54,111 bases of DNA, from contig NZ_QVLS01000015.1 of NCBI RefSeq assembly GCF_003417535.1, forward strand, positions 1 to 54,111, written 5' to 3'. This document shows, piece after piece, positions 46,756 to 54,111 of this stretch. Position 1 is the first letter of the stretch; each line of letters starts with the position of its first letter. A program made the translations under genes and the position numbers. The notes beneath the pieces were generated by a model. The model saw nothing but the letters and a program-made list of their open reading frames with translations, had not been told where the DNA came from and ran no database searches. Source of the stretch: Hydrogenophaga borbori (GTDB lineage: Bacteria; Pseudomonadota; Gammaproteobacteria; Burkholderiales; Burkholderiaceae_C).

Positions 46756-47006
46756 TGAAACGCCTGACCCTCACCTCCCTTGCGATCGCGGCCCTGCTGG
46801 GCCTGGCGGCCTGCGGCGAGAAGCCGCAGGAGATGGGCGCCAACGGCGTGAAGCAGGACAACGCGGCCTACAGCGGCGTTGGCCAAAGCCAGTACGCGCA
46901 ATCGGGCTGGAAGGCCGGCGACAAGGGCAGCTGGGAGCAGCAGCTCAAGGCGCGCGCCCAGTACGGCCAGAACGACTACGTGCGCATCGGCGCGCAGCAG
47001 AAGTAA
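46755..47006 (+). CDS. small lipoprotein of the formate dehydrogenase operon
   Basis: An 83-residue protein whose ATG (46755) overlaps the fdhB stop (TGATG); a GTG one codon earlier is also possible. The signal ends LGLAACGEKP, a typical lipobox, so the mature ~60-residue part is lipid-anchored. It is hydrophilic, with GQSQYAQSGWKAGDKGSWEQQLKARAQYGQNDYVRI. It is packed between fdhB and the cytochrome b gene (11-bp gap), so a role in membrane association or assembly of the complex is inferred. The family is not characterised to my knowledge. Confidence 0.8.
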   Translation: MKRLTLTSLAIAALLGLAACGEKPQEMGANGVKQDNAAYSGVGQSQYAQSGWKAGDKGSWEQQLKARAQYGQNDYVRIGAQQK

Positions 47007-47017
47007 AGGCGACGGCC

Positions 47018-48217
47018 ATGCACAAGCAAGCAACCCCTCGCTGGCGGGCCGGGCTCGCGGCGCTGCTGCTGGGTCTGGGCGCGGCCTCGGCCTGGGCCCA
47101 GGCGCCCAAGGCGGTGCCGGACGATCCCGCGCCAGCGGCCCAGCAGGCGGCGCCCGCGGGGCAGGGCGGCATCAAGAGCCAGAACATCTTCGATATCCGC
47201 CCCGACGCCGACACCGACCCGAACTACGCCAGCCAGAGCAACGCCGAGCGGCGCAAGGTGCAGCCCGGCAACAACGCGCCCATGTGGCACGACGTGAGCA
47301 AGGGCGTGACCGGCCAGACCATGCTGCCGTACCCGGAGTACGGCAACCTGATCCAGGGCTTCGTGCAGTACCCCGGCTCCAAGCTGACCACCGCCGGCGA
47401 GGCCTGGCGCCAGGTGCGCAACAACTGGATCATTCCCTATGGCGGTTCGCTGCTGCTGATCGTGCTGGTGGCGATCGCGCTGTTCTACCTCGCCAAGGGC
47501 TCGATCAAGCTGCACGGCCCGGAGACCGGCCGCAAGATCGAGCGCTTCACGTACTTCGAGCGCGCGGCGCACTGGGTCAACGCGATCGCCTTCGTCGCGC
47601 TGGCTGTCTCCGGCATCGTCATGGCCTTCGGCAAGTTCTTCCTGCTGCCCGTCATCGGCAGCACGCTGTTCGGCTGGCTCACCTACGCGCTGAAGAACCT
47701 GCACAACTTCGTCGGCCCGCTGTTCGCGGTGTCGCTGGTGGTGGTGATCTTCACTTTCATCAAGGACAACCTGCCGGCCAAGGGTGACCTGGTCTGGCTG
47801 CTCAAGGGCGGCGGCCTGCTCAGCGGCAAGGAGGTTCCCTCGCACCGCTTCAACGCGGGCGAGAAAGTGGTGTTCTGGGCCGGCGTGTTCTTCTTCGGCC
47901 TGATCGTGGTGGGCTCCGGCCTGTTCCTGGACAAGCTGCTGCCGGCGGTGGAGTTCACGCGCGCCAACATGCAGGTGGCCCACATGATCCACGCCACGGC
48001 CGCGGCGCTGATGATGGCGCTGTTCCTGGGCCACATCTACCTGGGCACCATCGGCATGAAGGGCGCCTACGCGGCGATGAAGACCGGCTACGTCGACGAG
48101 ACCTGGGCCAAGGAACACCACGCCCTGTGGCACGACGACATCAAGGCCGGCAAGATCCCCGCCCAGCGCACGGCGAACAAGCCCGAGGGCGCGTCCGGCC
48201 AGCCGGCGAAGGCCTGA
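47018..48217 (+). CDS. fdhC: formate dehydrogenase cytochrome b (gamma) subunit
   Basis: A 399-residue membrane subunit that carries electrons from FdhB to quinone. It begins with a signal-like segment (ALLLGLGAASAWAQA), then a ~120-residue hydrophilic N-terminal domain rich in aromatic/Pro residues that the shorter FdnI-type subunits lack. Transmembrane helices start near residue 145 and there are about five. Candidate haem-b histidines are in ERAAHWVNA, LKNLHNFVGP, VAHMIHATAA and FLGHIYLGT. The C-terminal tail is hydrophilic with HHALWHDDIKAG. It lies 11 bp after the lipoprotein gene and 21 bp before the small periplasmic protein gene. Confidence 0.93.
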   Translation: MHKQATPRWRAGLAALLLGLGAASAWAQAPKAVPDDPAPAAQQAAPAGQGGIKSQNIFDIRPDADTDPNYASQSNAERRKVQPGNNAPMWHDVSKGVTGQTMLPYPEYGNLIQGFVQYPGSKLTTAGEAWRQVRNNWIIPYGGSLLLIVLVAIALFYLAKGSIKLHGPETGRKIERFTYFERAAHWVNAIAFVALAVSGIVMAFGKFFLLPVIGSTLFGWLTYALKNLHNFVGPLFAVSLVVVIFTFIKDNLPAKGDLVWLLKGGGLLSGKEVPSHRFNAGEKVVFWAGVFFFGLIVVGSGLFLDKLLPAVEFTRANMQVAHMIHATAAALMMALFLGHIYLGTIGMKGAYAAMKTGYVDETWAKEHHALWHDDIKAGKIPAQRTANKPEGASGQPAKA

Positions 48218-48238
48218 GCGTTTCAGGAGACAGACCGC

Positions 48239-48625
48239 ATGAGCATCCAGAAAATCGCCATCGCCGTGGGCCTGCTGGCCGCGGCCACCCTGGCCCAGGC
48301 CAAGCTGCCGGCACCGCCGCCGCTCACGCCCGAGGCCGCCGCCAAGGCCGATGAGGCCAAGGCCAAGGCCGCGTACAACACCAAGGTCGACGCCTACAAG
48401 CTGTGCAAGGCCATGGACAAGGCGGCGGCCAACTACTTCAAGACCACCGCGGGCGCGGGCAAGCAGCCCTCGGCGGGCGCGCCGGCCTGCACGGACCCGG
48501 GCCCCTTCTCCTACGTGCCACCCAAGCCGGCCGAAGCGGCGGGCGCGCACTCGCCCGCGGCACCGGCGACCAGCCCGCCCAGCAACCAGGCGCCGGCCGG
48601 CGCGCCCACGCCCAAGAAGCCGTAA
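48239..48625 (+). CDS. small periplasmic protein of the formate dehydrogenase operon
   Basis: A 128-residue protein with a Sec signal peptide (IAIAVGLLAAATLAQA) and a mature part rich in Ala, Pro and Lys. Two cysteines, in KLCKAMDKAA and APACTDPGP, could form a disulfide. The C-terminal third is a proline-rich, probably disordered tail (PPSNQAPAGAPTPKKP). It is the last gene before an intrinsic terminator, so it belongs to the structural operon. I do not recognise a function; association with the periplasmic enzyme complex is inferred from location. Confidence 0.75.
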   Translation: MSIQKIAIAVGLLAAATLAQAKLPAPPPLTPEAAAKADEAKAKAAYNTKVDAYKLCKAMDKAAANYFKTTAGAGKQPSAGAPACTDPGPFSYVPPKPAEAAGAHSPAAPATSPPSNQAPAGAPTPKKP

Positions 48626-48673
48626 GCGCCGCGCGCCGCCGCCGGCCCCCATGCCCCCGCGCGGGGCAGCGCC

Positions 48674-48708
48674 AAAGGCCGCACCCCTCGGGTGCCGGCC
48701 TTTTTCTT
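48674..48708 (+). terminator. Rho-independent terminator of the formate dehydrogenase structural operon
   Basis: AAAGGCCG-CACCC pairs with GGGTG-(C)-CGGCCTTT around a CTC loop, with one bulged C, and runs into TTTTTC. It separates the structural genes from fdhD, which begins 16 bp downstream and so needs its own promoter or read-through. Confidence 0.85.
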
Positions 48709-48723
48709 TAGTAGTCTCGCCCC

Positions 48724-49581
48724 ATGCGCCTGCCCCAACTGACCGAGGCCCGTGCCCCCCTGACCGAGTCCATCGACGCGCTGGACGAGTTCGGCCAGCG
48801 CCGCGCCATCCACATCCCCGCCGAGCGCGACCTCACGGTCTACGTCGACAAGCGCGAGCTGGTCACGCTCATGACCCTGGGCGCCCGGCCCGAGTGGCTG
48901 ACCCTGGGCTACCTGATCAACCAGCGGCTCATCGCCTCGGTGGACGACATCGAGTCCATCACCGTCGACTGGGAGGTGAACGCCGCGAGCGTGAAGACCC
49001 GCCACGGCATCGAGCGCATTGAAGAGCGCACGGCCAAGCGCGTGGTCACCACCGGCTGCGGCCAGGGCAGCGTGTTCGGCGGACTCATGGACGACCTGGA
49101 CCGCATCCGGCTGCCCGAAGGCGTGCTGCGCCAGTCGCAGGTCTACGCCATCGTGGACGCGATCCGCCTGAAGGAGAGCACCTACAAGTCGGCCGGCTCG
49201 GTGCACGCCTGCGCGCTGTTCCGCGGCACCGAGCTGGCGCTGTTCGTGGAAGACGTGGGCCGGCACAACGCGGTGGACACCATCGCCGGCTGGCTCGCCC
49301 TGCAAGACGATGCCCCACGCGACGTGGGCGAGACGCTCGACAAGGTCTTCTACACCACCGGCCGCCTGACCAGCGAGATGGTCATCAAGAGCGCCCAGAT
49401 GGGCGTGGCGGCGGTCATCTCGCGCAGCGGCATCACGCAGATGGGCCTGCAGGTGGCGCGCCGCGTGGGCCTGTGCGCGGTGGGCCGGGCCACCAACAAG
49501 CACTTCCTGTGCTACGCCAACCCCGAGCGGCTGGTGTACGACGCGGTGCCGGCGGCGGCGCCGCAGGCCGTGCGCGGCTGA
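48724..49581 (+). CDS. fdhD: formate dehydrogenase sulfurtransferase FdhD
   Basis: A 285-residue cytoplasmic protein that transfers sulfur from IscS to the molybdenum cofactor and is needed for formate dehydrogenase activity. Family blocks include ERDLTVYVDKRELVTLMTLG, TLGYLINQRLI, the loop VTTGCGQGSVFGG with Cys112, KSAGSVHACALF, VEDVGRHNAVDTIAGW and FYTTGRLTSEMVIK. Only one cysteine occurs in the loop; the three-residues-later position that is Cys in the E. coli protein is Gly. It is 98 bp after the structural operon, behind a terminator. Confidence 0.95.
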   Translation: MRLPQLTEARAPLTESIDALDEFGQRRAIHIPAERDLTVYVDKRELVTLMTLGARPEWLTLGYLINQRLIASVDDIESITVDWEVNAASVKTRHGIERIEERTAKRVVTTGCGQGSVFGGLMDDLDRIRLPEGVLRQSQVYAIVDAIRLKESTYKSAGSVHACALFRGTELALFVEDVGRHNAVDTIAGWLALQDDAPRDVGETLDKVFYTTGRLTSEMVIKSAQMGVAAVISRSGITQMGLQVARRVGLCAVGRATNKHFLCYANPERLVYDAVPAAAPQAVRG

Positions 49582-49936
49582 CCCAGGCTGTCGCCTGGCC
49601 TGGGCGGTTCACGCCCTAACACATCGGCCAGGTCGCATACGGCGGCCTGTACCCGCTGGGCTGACGCGCGTATCGTCGGCCCGCTGGTCTTGTGGGCGAA
49701 CGACCGGGATCGGGTGCACTGGCGAACCGAGCGGCGGCTCATGGCAAACGACGATAGACCGCGCAAGGGTTCGCCGTTACCAATCCGTCACGTCCGGTGG
49801 AAGGCAACAGGTCTTTCAACTGCGACCGACAGGGAGGGGAAATGCATAGATGCATGGCGCGACGCCATGGAGCGCACTTGCGCAGGCCTATCGGTGGGCG
49901 CTCAAGCCAAGCAAACCGTTGGTGGTTGTGGGGCGT
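49582..49936. other. intergenic region after fdhD with a hairpin, no gene recognised
   Basis: CCCAGGC (49582-49588) pairs with GCCTGGG (49598-49604) just after the fdhD stop; there is no T-run. The rest holds only short open frames without recognisable content, and a low-quality start at 49690 gives a protein with no visible domain. The region leads into a fragment of an RTX-type gene at 49937. Confidence 0.5.
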
Positions 49937-50080
49937 GCGCATGCGCTGCCGCAGATGAACGGCTCGGAGGTGGTGCGCAACTCGCGGGCGGCGATGAGCT
50001 AGGCGAGCGCGCAGGCCGATGAGCTGGAGGCGGCGGTGGCGGCGTTCTCGGCGACCACGACGCGGGATGCCCAGCGGGCA
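49937..50080 (+). pseudogene. decayed fragment of an RTX/EF-hand protein gene
   Basis: This stretch translates as AHALPQMNGS…VRN…RAAMS, then a TAG stop at 50000-50002, then AQADELEAAVAAF. It matches, at nearly the same spacing, the intact RTX gene at about 52510-52650 (AHALPQMNGSGMVRNLRAAMSLT…AQADELEAAVAAF). There is no matching sequence outside this 144-bp stretch and no intact frame, so it is a remnant of a former copy. Confidence 0.85.
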
Positions 50081-50177
50081 GGAAGGGCCTTCCGCCACCG
50101 TGCTCATACACCGCGCGGTAGACAGTGCGGCGCCCACGTATCGTCGCGCGCTTGATTTTTTGAAAGGGAGTTTTGTC

Positions 50178-51086
50178 TTGACGACATCGAACAACAAAGC
50201 GGGCGTCGCCAAGTTTGGCGACGAGGTGGTAGCGGCCAAACCGCGTCGGCGTATCGGCCGCTGGCTGCTGGGATTGCTGCTCATCGGCCTGCTTGCCATC
50301 GCGGCGATCGTGGCCATCTGGTTGCACAAGGCCCAGCGCATCACCTCGCGTATCGAGAGCCATGTGGCCTCTCAGCCTTACCCGGGATTCGCCATTGGTG
50401 ATTTGGGCGGCATGCCGGTGAAGATGCCGCGCTACATGGCTGAGCTGCTGGAGTACGACGGCGACCCGGGGTGGGCACCCGCACCGGACTGGCGCCCGCC
50501 GGTGCGCACTTTCGAATCGAAGATCAACAGCTTCGGCTTCTATGTGCGATTCCCGGATGGCCAGACACTGGATTCGTGGGAGCGGCGCGAGGAGAAGCTG
50601 TTGACGCCGCCTTGGGAGGATCGGTGGATCAGTGTGGGGGTGAAGAGCAGCAAGCGATATCCCAGGGACGGTTTTCTGGACGTCTATGTCAAACGACGCC
50701 TTCTGGATCACTCTGGAAAAAGTGTCAATCACCGCTACTTTCGCCAGGCCGAAAACGAACATGACCTGGAGGTGTTTCGGCTGACTCCGCCCCCAGAAGG
50801 GCCTGATCCGACCAAGACGCTCGTGTCCGAGGAGTTCGTCGGGCGCGATTCGACTGGCAAAGTGATCAGCACTCTTGATTGCACTGTCTCCTTCGATGCG
50901 AACAGGTCTAGGTGTTCCCAGGTCTGGTCCATGGAAACACAGGAACTTCGAGTTCAACTGACGGCAAGCTACCGCCGTCCCCTGCTACAGCACTGGCGCG
51001 AGATTCAACCCATGGTCACCCAGATCGTTCTGGGCTTCCGGCACGACCCCAGCAAGTCCGAGAAAGCGCCCTCTGCACCGCGCTGA
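50178..51086 (+). CDS. single-TM membrane-anchored protein next to the RTX gene
   Basis: A 302-residue protein translated from a TTG at 50178, supported by AAAGGGAG (50163-50170) at ideal spacing; the frame extends upstream to 50019 but that overlaps the RTX remnant and lacks a ribosome site. After a basic stretch (KPRRRIGRW) comes one hydrophobic helix (LLGLLLIGLLAIAAIVAIWL, residues ~33-53), so the ~245-residue C-terminal domain probably lies in the periplasm. That domain is rich in aromatic and charged residues (FYVRFPDGQTLDSWERREEKLL, TASYRRPLLQHWRE). The family is not recognised. It is 45 bp upstream of the RTX gene and could be its partner, for example in secretion, anchoring or immunity; this is inference. 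Confidence 0.7.
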   Translation: MTTSNNKAGVAKFGDEVVAAKPRRRIGRWLLGLLLIGLLAIAAIVAIWLHKAQRITSRIESHVASQPYPGFAIGDLGGMPVKMPRYMAELLEYDGDPGWAPAPDWRPPVRTFESKINSFGFYVRFPDGQTLDSWERREEKLLTPPWEDRWISVGVKSSKRYPRDGFLDVYVKRRLLDHSGKSVNHRYFRQAENEHDLEVFRLTPPPEGPDPTKTLVSEEFVGRDSTGKVISTLDCTVSFDANRSRCSQVWSMETQELRVQLTASYRRPLLQHWREIQPMVTQIVLGFRHDPSKSEKAPSAPR

Positions 51087-51131
51087 CCCATTCACTCATC
51101 ACCTCAACCACCAACGCTCAGGAGGAAACCC

Positions 51132-54111
51132 ATGTCACAACCGCAAGCACTGACCACCGTGCAACTTGAAGCCTACTCTCAGCAACTTGCCAACGGCACG
51201 CTGGCCAATGTGGAGCAGGTTTATGCCGATCTCTACAGCAAGGGCTACAGCTACGCCGGCTGGGCCGGTGGGGTCGCGAGTGAGAGCACCATTGCCGGCG
51301 TGTCAGCGGTGAACTTCCTGACGGGCACGGCCATGATGGGGTGGGGCGGTGAGCAGTGTCGTAACTTGCCAGAGGCGACACTGGATTCGATTCGAATGCA
51401 GATGGCGACGCGCTACGTCGATGTCCTCATCCGATATGCAGATCGTGATGGCGGGGTGCTTTCCAGCGACATCGACTATCGCGATACAAAAGAAATTCAC
51501 GAAGCTGTCTTCGCAAACCACAACCTCTCCCTCGACAACTGGACCCTCAACACCCCCATGGAACTGGTTCGCCAGACCCAAGGCGATGAGGCGGTTGAGG
51601 CCCTTTGGGGAAAGGTTCGAGACACCGGTGGCGATGGTTGGGACGCGCTCGCCGTAAATTTTGAGCTCTATCACATCGTTAGCTCGCTGAGGTTTGACCC
51701 TACCTATCAAGAACAGGCACAAACATGGATTGACGAGGTTCCGGGTTTCGCGAACTTCGAAGAATGGGGCCGGCTGATCGATACGGTGAAGGAGTGGCTG
51801 AACAACACGCAAGTCGGTCGCATGTGGAATGCCATCCACCAAGTCATCGAAAGCGACCCGCTCTTCCTGGTCAATCCCCTGCTCAACACCGCGTTCACTT
51901 CCGCCCGAGCCGTCGTCCTTCAACGCGACCCGCTGGTGCTGGACCTGGACGGCGACGGTCTGGAACTCTCTGCCGCCGGCGGCAACGTGCTGTTCGATCA
52001 CAACGCCGACGGCATCAAGACCGGCACGGGCTGGGCCCGCCCCGACGACGGTTTCCTCGTGCGCGATCTGAATGGCAACGGTCTGATCGACTCCGGGCGC
52101 GAGCTCTTCGGCGTGGACACGGTGAAGAGCAACGGCCAGATGGCCACGCAGGGCTTCGATGCGCTGGGCGATCTGGACACCAACGGAGACGGCCAGATCA
52201 CCAGCGCGGACGCTGCCTGGGCCCAGCTGCAGGTCTGGCGCGATACGAACCAGGACGGCATCAGCCAAAGCGGCGAGCTCAGCGGGCTCGATGCGTTGGG
52301 CATCACGCGCATTGGGCTCAACGGCAGCGCCAGTGGCCCGCAGGCGGGGCAGACGATCAACAACAACCGGGTGGCGCTGAGCACCACGTTCACGCGCAAT
52401 GGGGTCAACCGCACGGTGGGGGCGATCGACCTGGAGGCCAATGGGTTCTTCTCGCAGATCCCGCCAGAAGTGGTGGACGAGGCGGGCAACCCGGTGGTGA
52501 TCACGCAGGCGGCGCATGCGCTGCCGCAGATGAACGGCTCGGGGATGGTGAGGAACCTGAGGGCGGCGATGAGCCTGACGGGCGCGCAGGCCGATGAGCT
52601 GGAGGCGGCGGTGGCGGCGTTCGCGGCAGCGGGCACGCGGGAGGCGCAGAGGGCTTTGCTCGACAACCTCATCACCGAATGGGCACAGACCTCGAGCTAC
52701 TGGAGCAGCCTGGAGGGCTACCTGGGCGGCGCCGTGACGCTGACACCGCCGGCGGGCATGACCGGTGAGCAGTACCGCAACATGATCGGCGTGCTGGAGG
52801 CGTTCAATGGCAGCCGGTTCTATGCGTCAGTGGGCAGCGCGATGCCGGTGGGGCAGTCGGGCAGCACGGTCAATGGGGTGACGGGCTACGTCATCAACCC
52901 GGCGGCGCAGCAGGTGGCGTTCCTGCAGCAGGCGTACCAGGCTCTGAAAGAGAGCGTGTATGGGGCGCTGGTGATGCAGACGCGGCTCAAGCCGTATCTG
53001 GATGCGGTGGAGCTGACGGTGGATGGAAATGGCGTTCATTTCGACACCTCGGGCCTTCAGGCGCTGGCGCTGCAAGGAGCGCAGACCGATGCGCTCAATG
53101 CCATCAAAGACCTGACGGACCTTAGGCGCTATGGCAATGAGGTTCTGAAGGGTGTGGGGTGGGCGTTCGAAGACACCATGGCCGCGGTGCTGGCCTCGGT
53201 GGAGATCACGCCAGACGTGACCGCCTTGCTGACAGCGGAGAGGCTGGCATGGATGGGGACGCAGGCCACGTCGTTTGCCGTGCCGGCCGGGCAAGCCGGG
53301 TTCACGGTGATTGGCAATGCGCTGGACAACAGCATCGCTGGCAACGCCGCTGGGTCCGAGTACCTCCATGGCGGTCAAGGCAACGACACGCTGACGGCGG
53401 TGGGCAGCTGGGACGTGCTCGACGGCGGAGCGGGGGATGACGTGCTCAAGCTGAGCAACGGTGCGGAGCAGTCCACCACGTTCATTGGTGGGGCGGGCAA
53501 CGACACCATGACGGGCGGCGGCTACAACGACACCTATGTGTTCAACCGGGGCGATGGCTCGGACACCATCAGCGACTACGGCACGCACGGCACGAGCAGC
53601 ATTTACCTGGACCAGCTCAGCTTTGGTGCAGGCATCGCCGTGAGCGACGTGGGAGCGCGCCGGGTAGGCGTGGATCTGGTGGTCACGGTGGCGGGTGTGC
53701 CGGGCGACCAGATCACGATCAAGAACTGGTTCAGCGAGGTCAATGGCTTCTACCGCATCGAGCAAATCAACTTCGCTGACGGGACGGTCTGGACCCACAA
53801 CAACCTGGCGCAGCTGGCGCTGGCCACGACGAACACCGGCACGGCCGGCAACGACACCATCAGTGGAACGGGAACCTACAGCGACCGGCTGATTGGCCTG
53901 GAGGGCAACGACACGCTGACGGCGGTGGGCAGCTGGGACGTGCTCGACGGCGGAGCGGGGGATGACGTGCTCAAGCTGAGCAACGGTGCGGAGCAGTCCA
54001 CCACGTTCATTGGTGGGACGGGCAACGACACCATGACGGGCGGCGGCTACAACGACACCTATGTGTTCAACCGGGGCGATGGCTCGGACACCATCAGCGA
54101 CTACGGTACCA
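51132..54111 (+). CDS. large RTX-type calcium-binding protein (3' partial)
   Basis: An open frame of 993 codons from the ATG at 51132 (GGAGGAAACCC upstream) to the right edge, where it continues. There is no Sec signal, as expected for type I secretion. Residues ~270-390 contain EF-hand-like acidic loops (LVLDLDGDGLE, DHNADGIKTG, DLNGNGLIDSG, DTNGDGQITSAD, DTNQDGISQSGE). From about residue 740 there are RTX nonapeptides (GGQGNDTL, GGAGDDVL, GGAGNDTM) and a haemolysin-related calcium-binding domain (GDQITIKNWFSEVNG, IEQINFADGTVW). The combination is typical of large secreted adhesins, toxins or enzymes of the RTX type, but no catalytic domain was recognised in the visible part. The C-terminal secretion signal lies outside the window. 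Confidence 0.85.
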   Translation, partial: MSQPQALTTVQLEAYSQQLANGTLANVEQVYADLYSKGYSYAGWAGGVASESTIAGVSAVNFLTGTAMMGWGGEQCRNLPEATLDSIRMQMATRYVDVLIRYADRDGGVLSSDIDYRDTKEIHEAVFANHNLSLDNWTLNTPMELVRQTQGDEAVEALWGKVRDTGGDGWDALAVNFELYHIVSSLRFDPTYQEQAQTWIDEVPGFANFEEWGRLIDTVKEWLNNTQVGRMWNAIHQVIESDPLFLVNPLLNTAFTSARAVVLQRDPLVLDLDGDGLELSAAGGNVLFDHNADGIKTGTGWARPDDGFLVRDLNGNGLIDSGRELFGVDTVKSNGQMATQGFDALGDLDTNGDGQITSADAAWAQLQVWRDTNQDGISQSGELSGLDALGITRIGLNGSASGPQAGQTINNNRVALSTTFTRNGVNRTVGAIDLEANGFFSQIPPEVVDEAGNPVVITQAAHALPQMNGSGMVRNLRAAMSLTGAQADELEAAVAAFAAAGTREAQRALLDNLITEWAQTSSYWSSLEGYLGGAVTLTPPAGMTGEQYRNMIGVLEAFNGSRFYASVGSAMPVGQSGSTVNGVTGYVINPAAQQVAFLQQAYQALKESVYGALVMQTRLKPYLDAVELTVDGNGVHFDTSGLQALALQGAQTDALNAIKDLTDLRRYGNEVLKGVGWAFEDTMAAVLASVEITPDVTALLTAERLAWMGTQATSFAVPAGQAGFTVIGNALDNSIAGNAAGSEYLHGGQGNDTLTAVGSWDVLDGGAGDDVLKLSNGAEQSTTFIGGAGNDTMTGGGYNDTYVFNRGDGSDTISDYGTHGTSSIYLDQLSFGAGIAVSDVGARRVGVDLVVTVAGVPGDQITIKNWFSEVNGFYRIEQINFADGTVWTHNNLAQLALATTNTGTAGNDTISGTGTYSDRLIGLEGNDTLTAVGSWDVLDGGAGDDVLKLSNGAEQSTTFIGGTGNDTMTGGGYNDTYVFNRGDGSDTISDYGT
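53379..53581 (+). repeat. direct repeat unit 1 within the RTX gene
   Basis: A 203-bp segment repeated 525 bp downstream (53904-54106) with one mismatch, G at 53493 versus A at 54018, which changes Ala to Thr. It encodes the RTX block from GNDTLTAVGSW to SDTISDYG. The near-identity includes third codon positions, indicating a recent duplication or gene conversion. Confidence 0.9.
53904..54106 (+). repeat. direct repeat unit 2 within the RTX gene
   Basis: Second copy of the 203-bp segment described for 53379-53581. The unit plus intervening sequence makes a 175-residue period, and the sequence stops at the window edge, so more copies may follow. Confidence 0.9.

Noticed and set aside
49690..50022. 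110-codon open frame after fdhD
   Set aside because: Overlaps the decayed RTX fragment in another frame and has no domain or credible start.

Overview
The window is high-GC proteobacterial DNA that fits a member of the Burkholderiales, most likely the family Comamonadaceae. The reasons are the aerobic benzoyl-CoA (box) cluster with a BoxR-type regulator, the DUF3460-scpA pairing, the DUF3305/DUF3306-ferredoxin-TorD accessory set beside a membrane-linked formate dehydrogenase, and two copies of a GC-rich intergenic repeat. I do not assign a genus.

Layout. (1) 1-6700: the 3' part of a CdiA-like contact-dependent inhibition exoprotein with an EndoU-type nuclease tip, a start/stop-overlapping presumed immunity gene, and a small lipoprotein. 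(2) 6751-13856: housekeeping genes nadB, scpA, a DUF3460 gene, a SulP anion transporter, a lipoprotein with two BamE-like domains, and metG. (3) 14034-18594: two adjacent large soluble proteins of unknown function that are paralogous to each other, lying between metG and apbC. (4) 18751-21604: apbC/mrp, a GNAT acetyltransferase and an orphan protein with a very basic N-terminus. (5) 21768-30691: a complete aerobic benzoate-to-3,4-dehydroadipate module, with benzoate-CoA ligase and boxD on one strand and boxR, boxC, boxB and boxA on the other. Arrays of TGCA half-sites resembling BzdR/BoxR operators lie in front of both transcription units. (6) 30705-49581: a formate dehydrogenase region. It holds accessory genes (DUF3305, DUF3306, a 700-aa multi-cluster ferredoxin, TorD chaperone, DUF1330), a histidine kinase/NtrC-type regulator pair, and the structural operon (TAT small protein, FdhA, FdhB, lipoprotein, cytochrome b subunit, small periplasmic protein) followed by fdhD. 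Two paralogous seven-bladed FG-GAP-like lipoproteins flank the accessory cassette and share a promoter-like sequence. (7) 49582-54111: a decayed fragment of an RTX-type gene, a single-TM protein with a TTG start, and a large RTX/EF-hand calcium-binding protein that runs off the right edge and contains a recent 525-bp duplication.

How the genes work together. BclA activates benzoate, BoxAB form the 2,3-epoxide, BoxC opens the ring releasing formate, and BoxD oxidises the resulting semialdehyde. Because BoxC releases formate, the adjacent respiratory formate dehydrogenase could use a product of the box pathway; this link is inferred from chemistry and proximity, not shown. The least understood parts are the paralogous pair at 14034-18594, the orphan at 20846-21604, the FG-GAP pair with its shared promoter, and the RTX protein with its neighbour. 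No rRNA, tRNA, CRISPR array or intact insertion sequence was seen.
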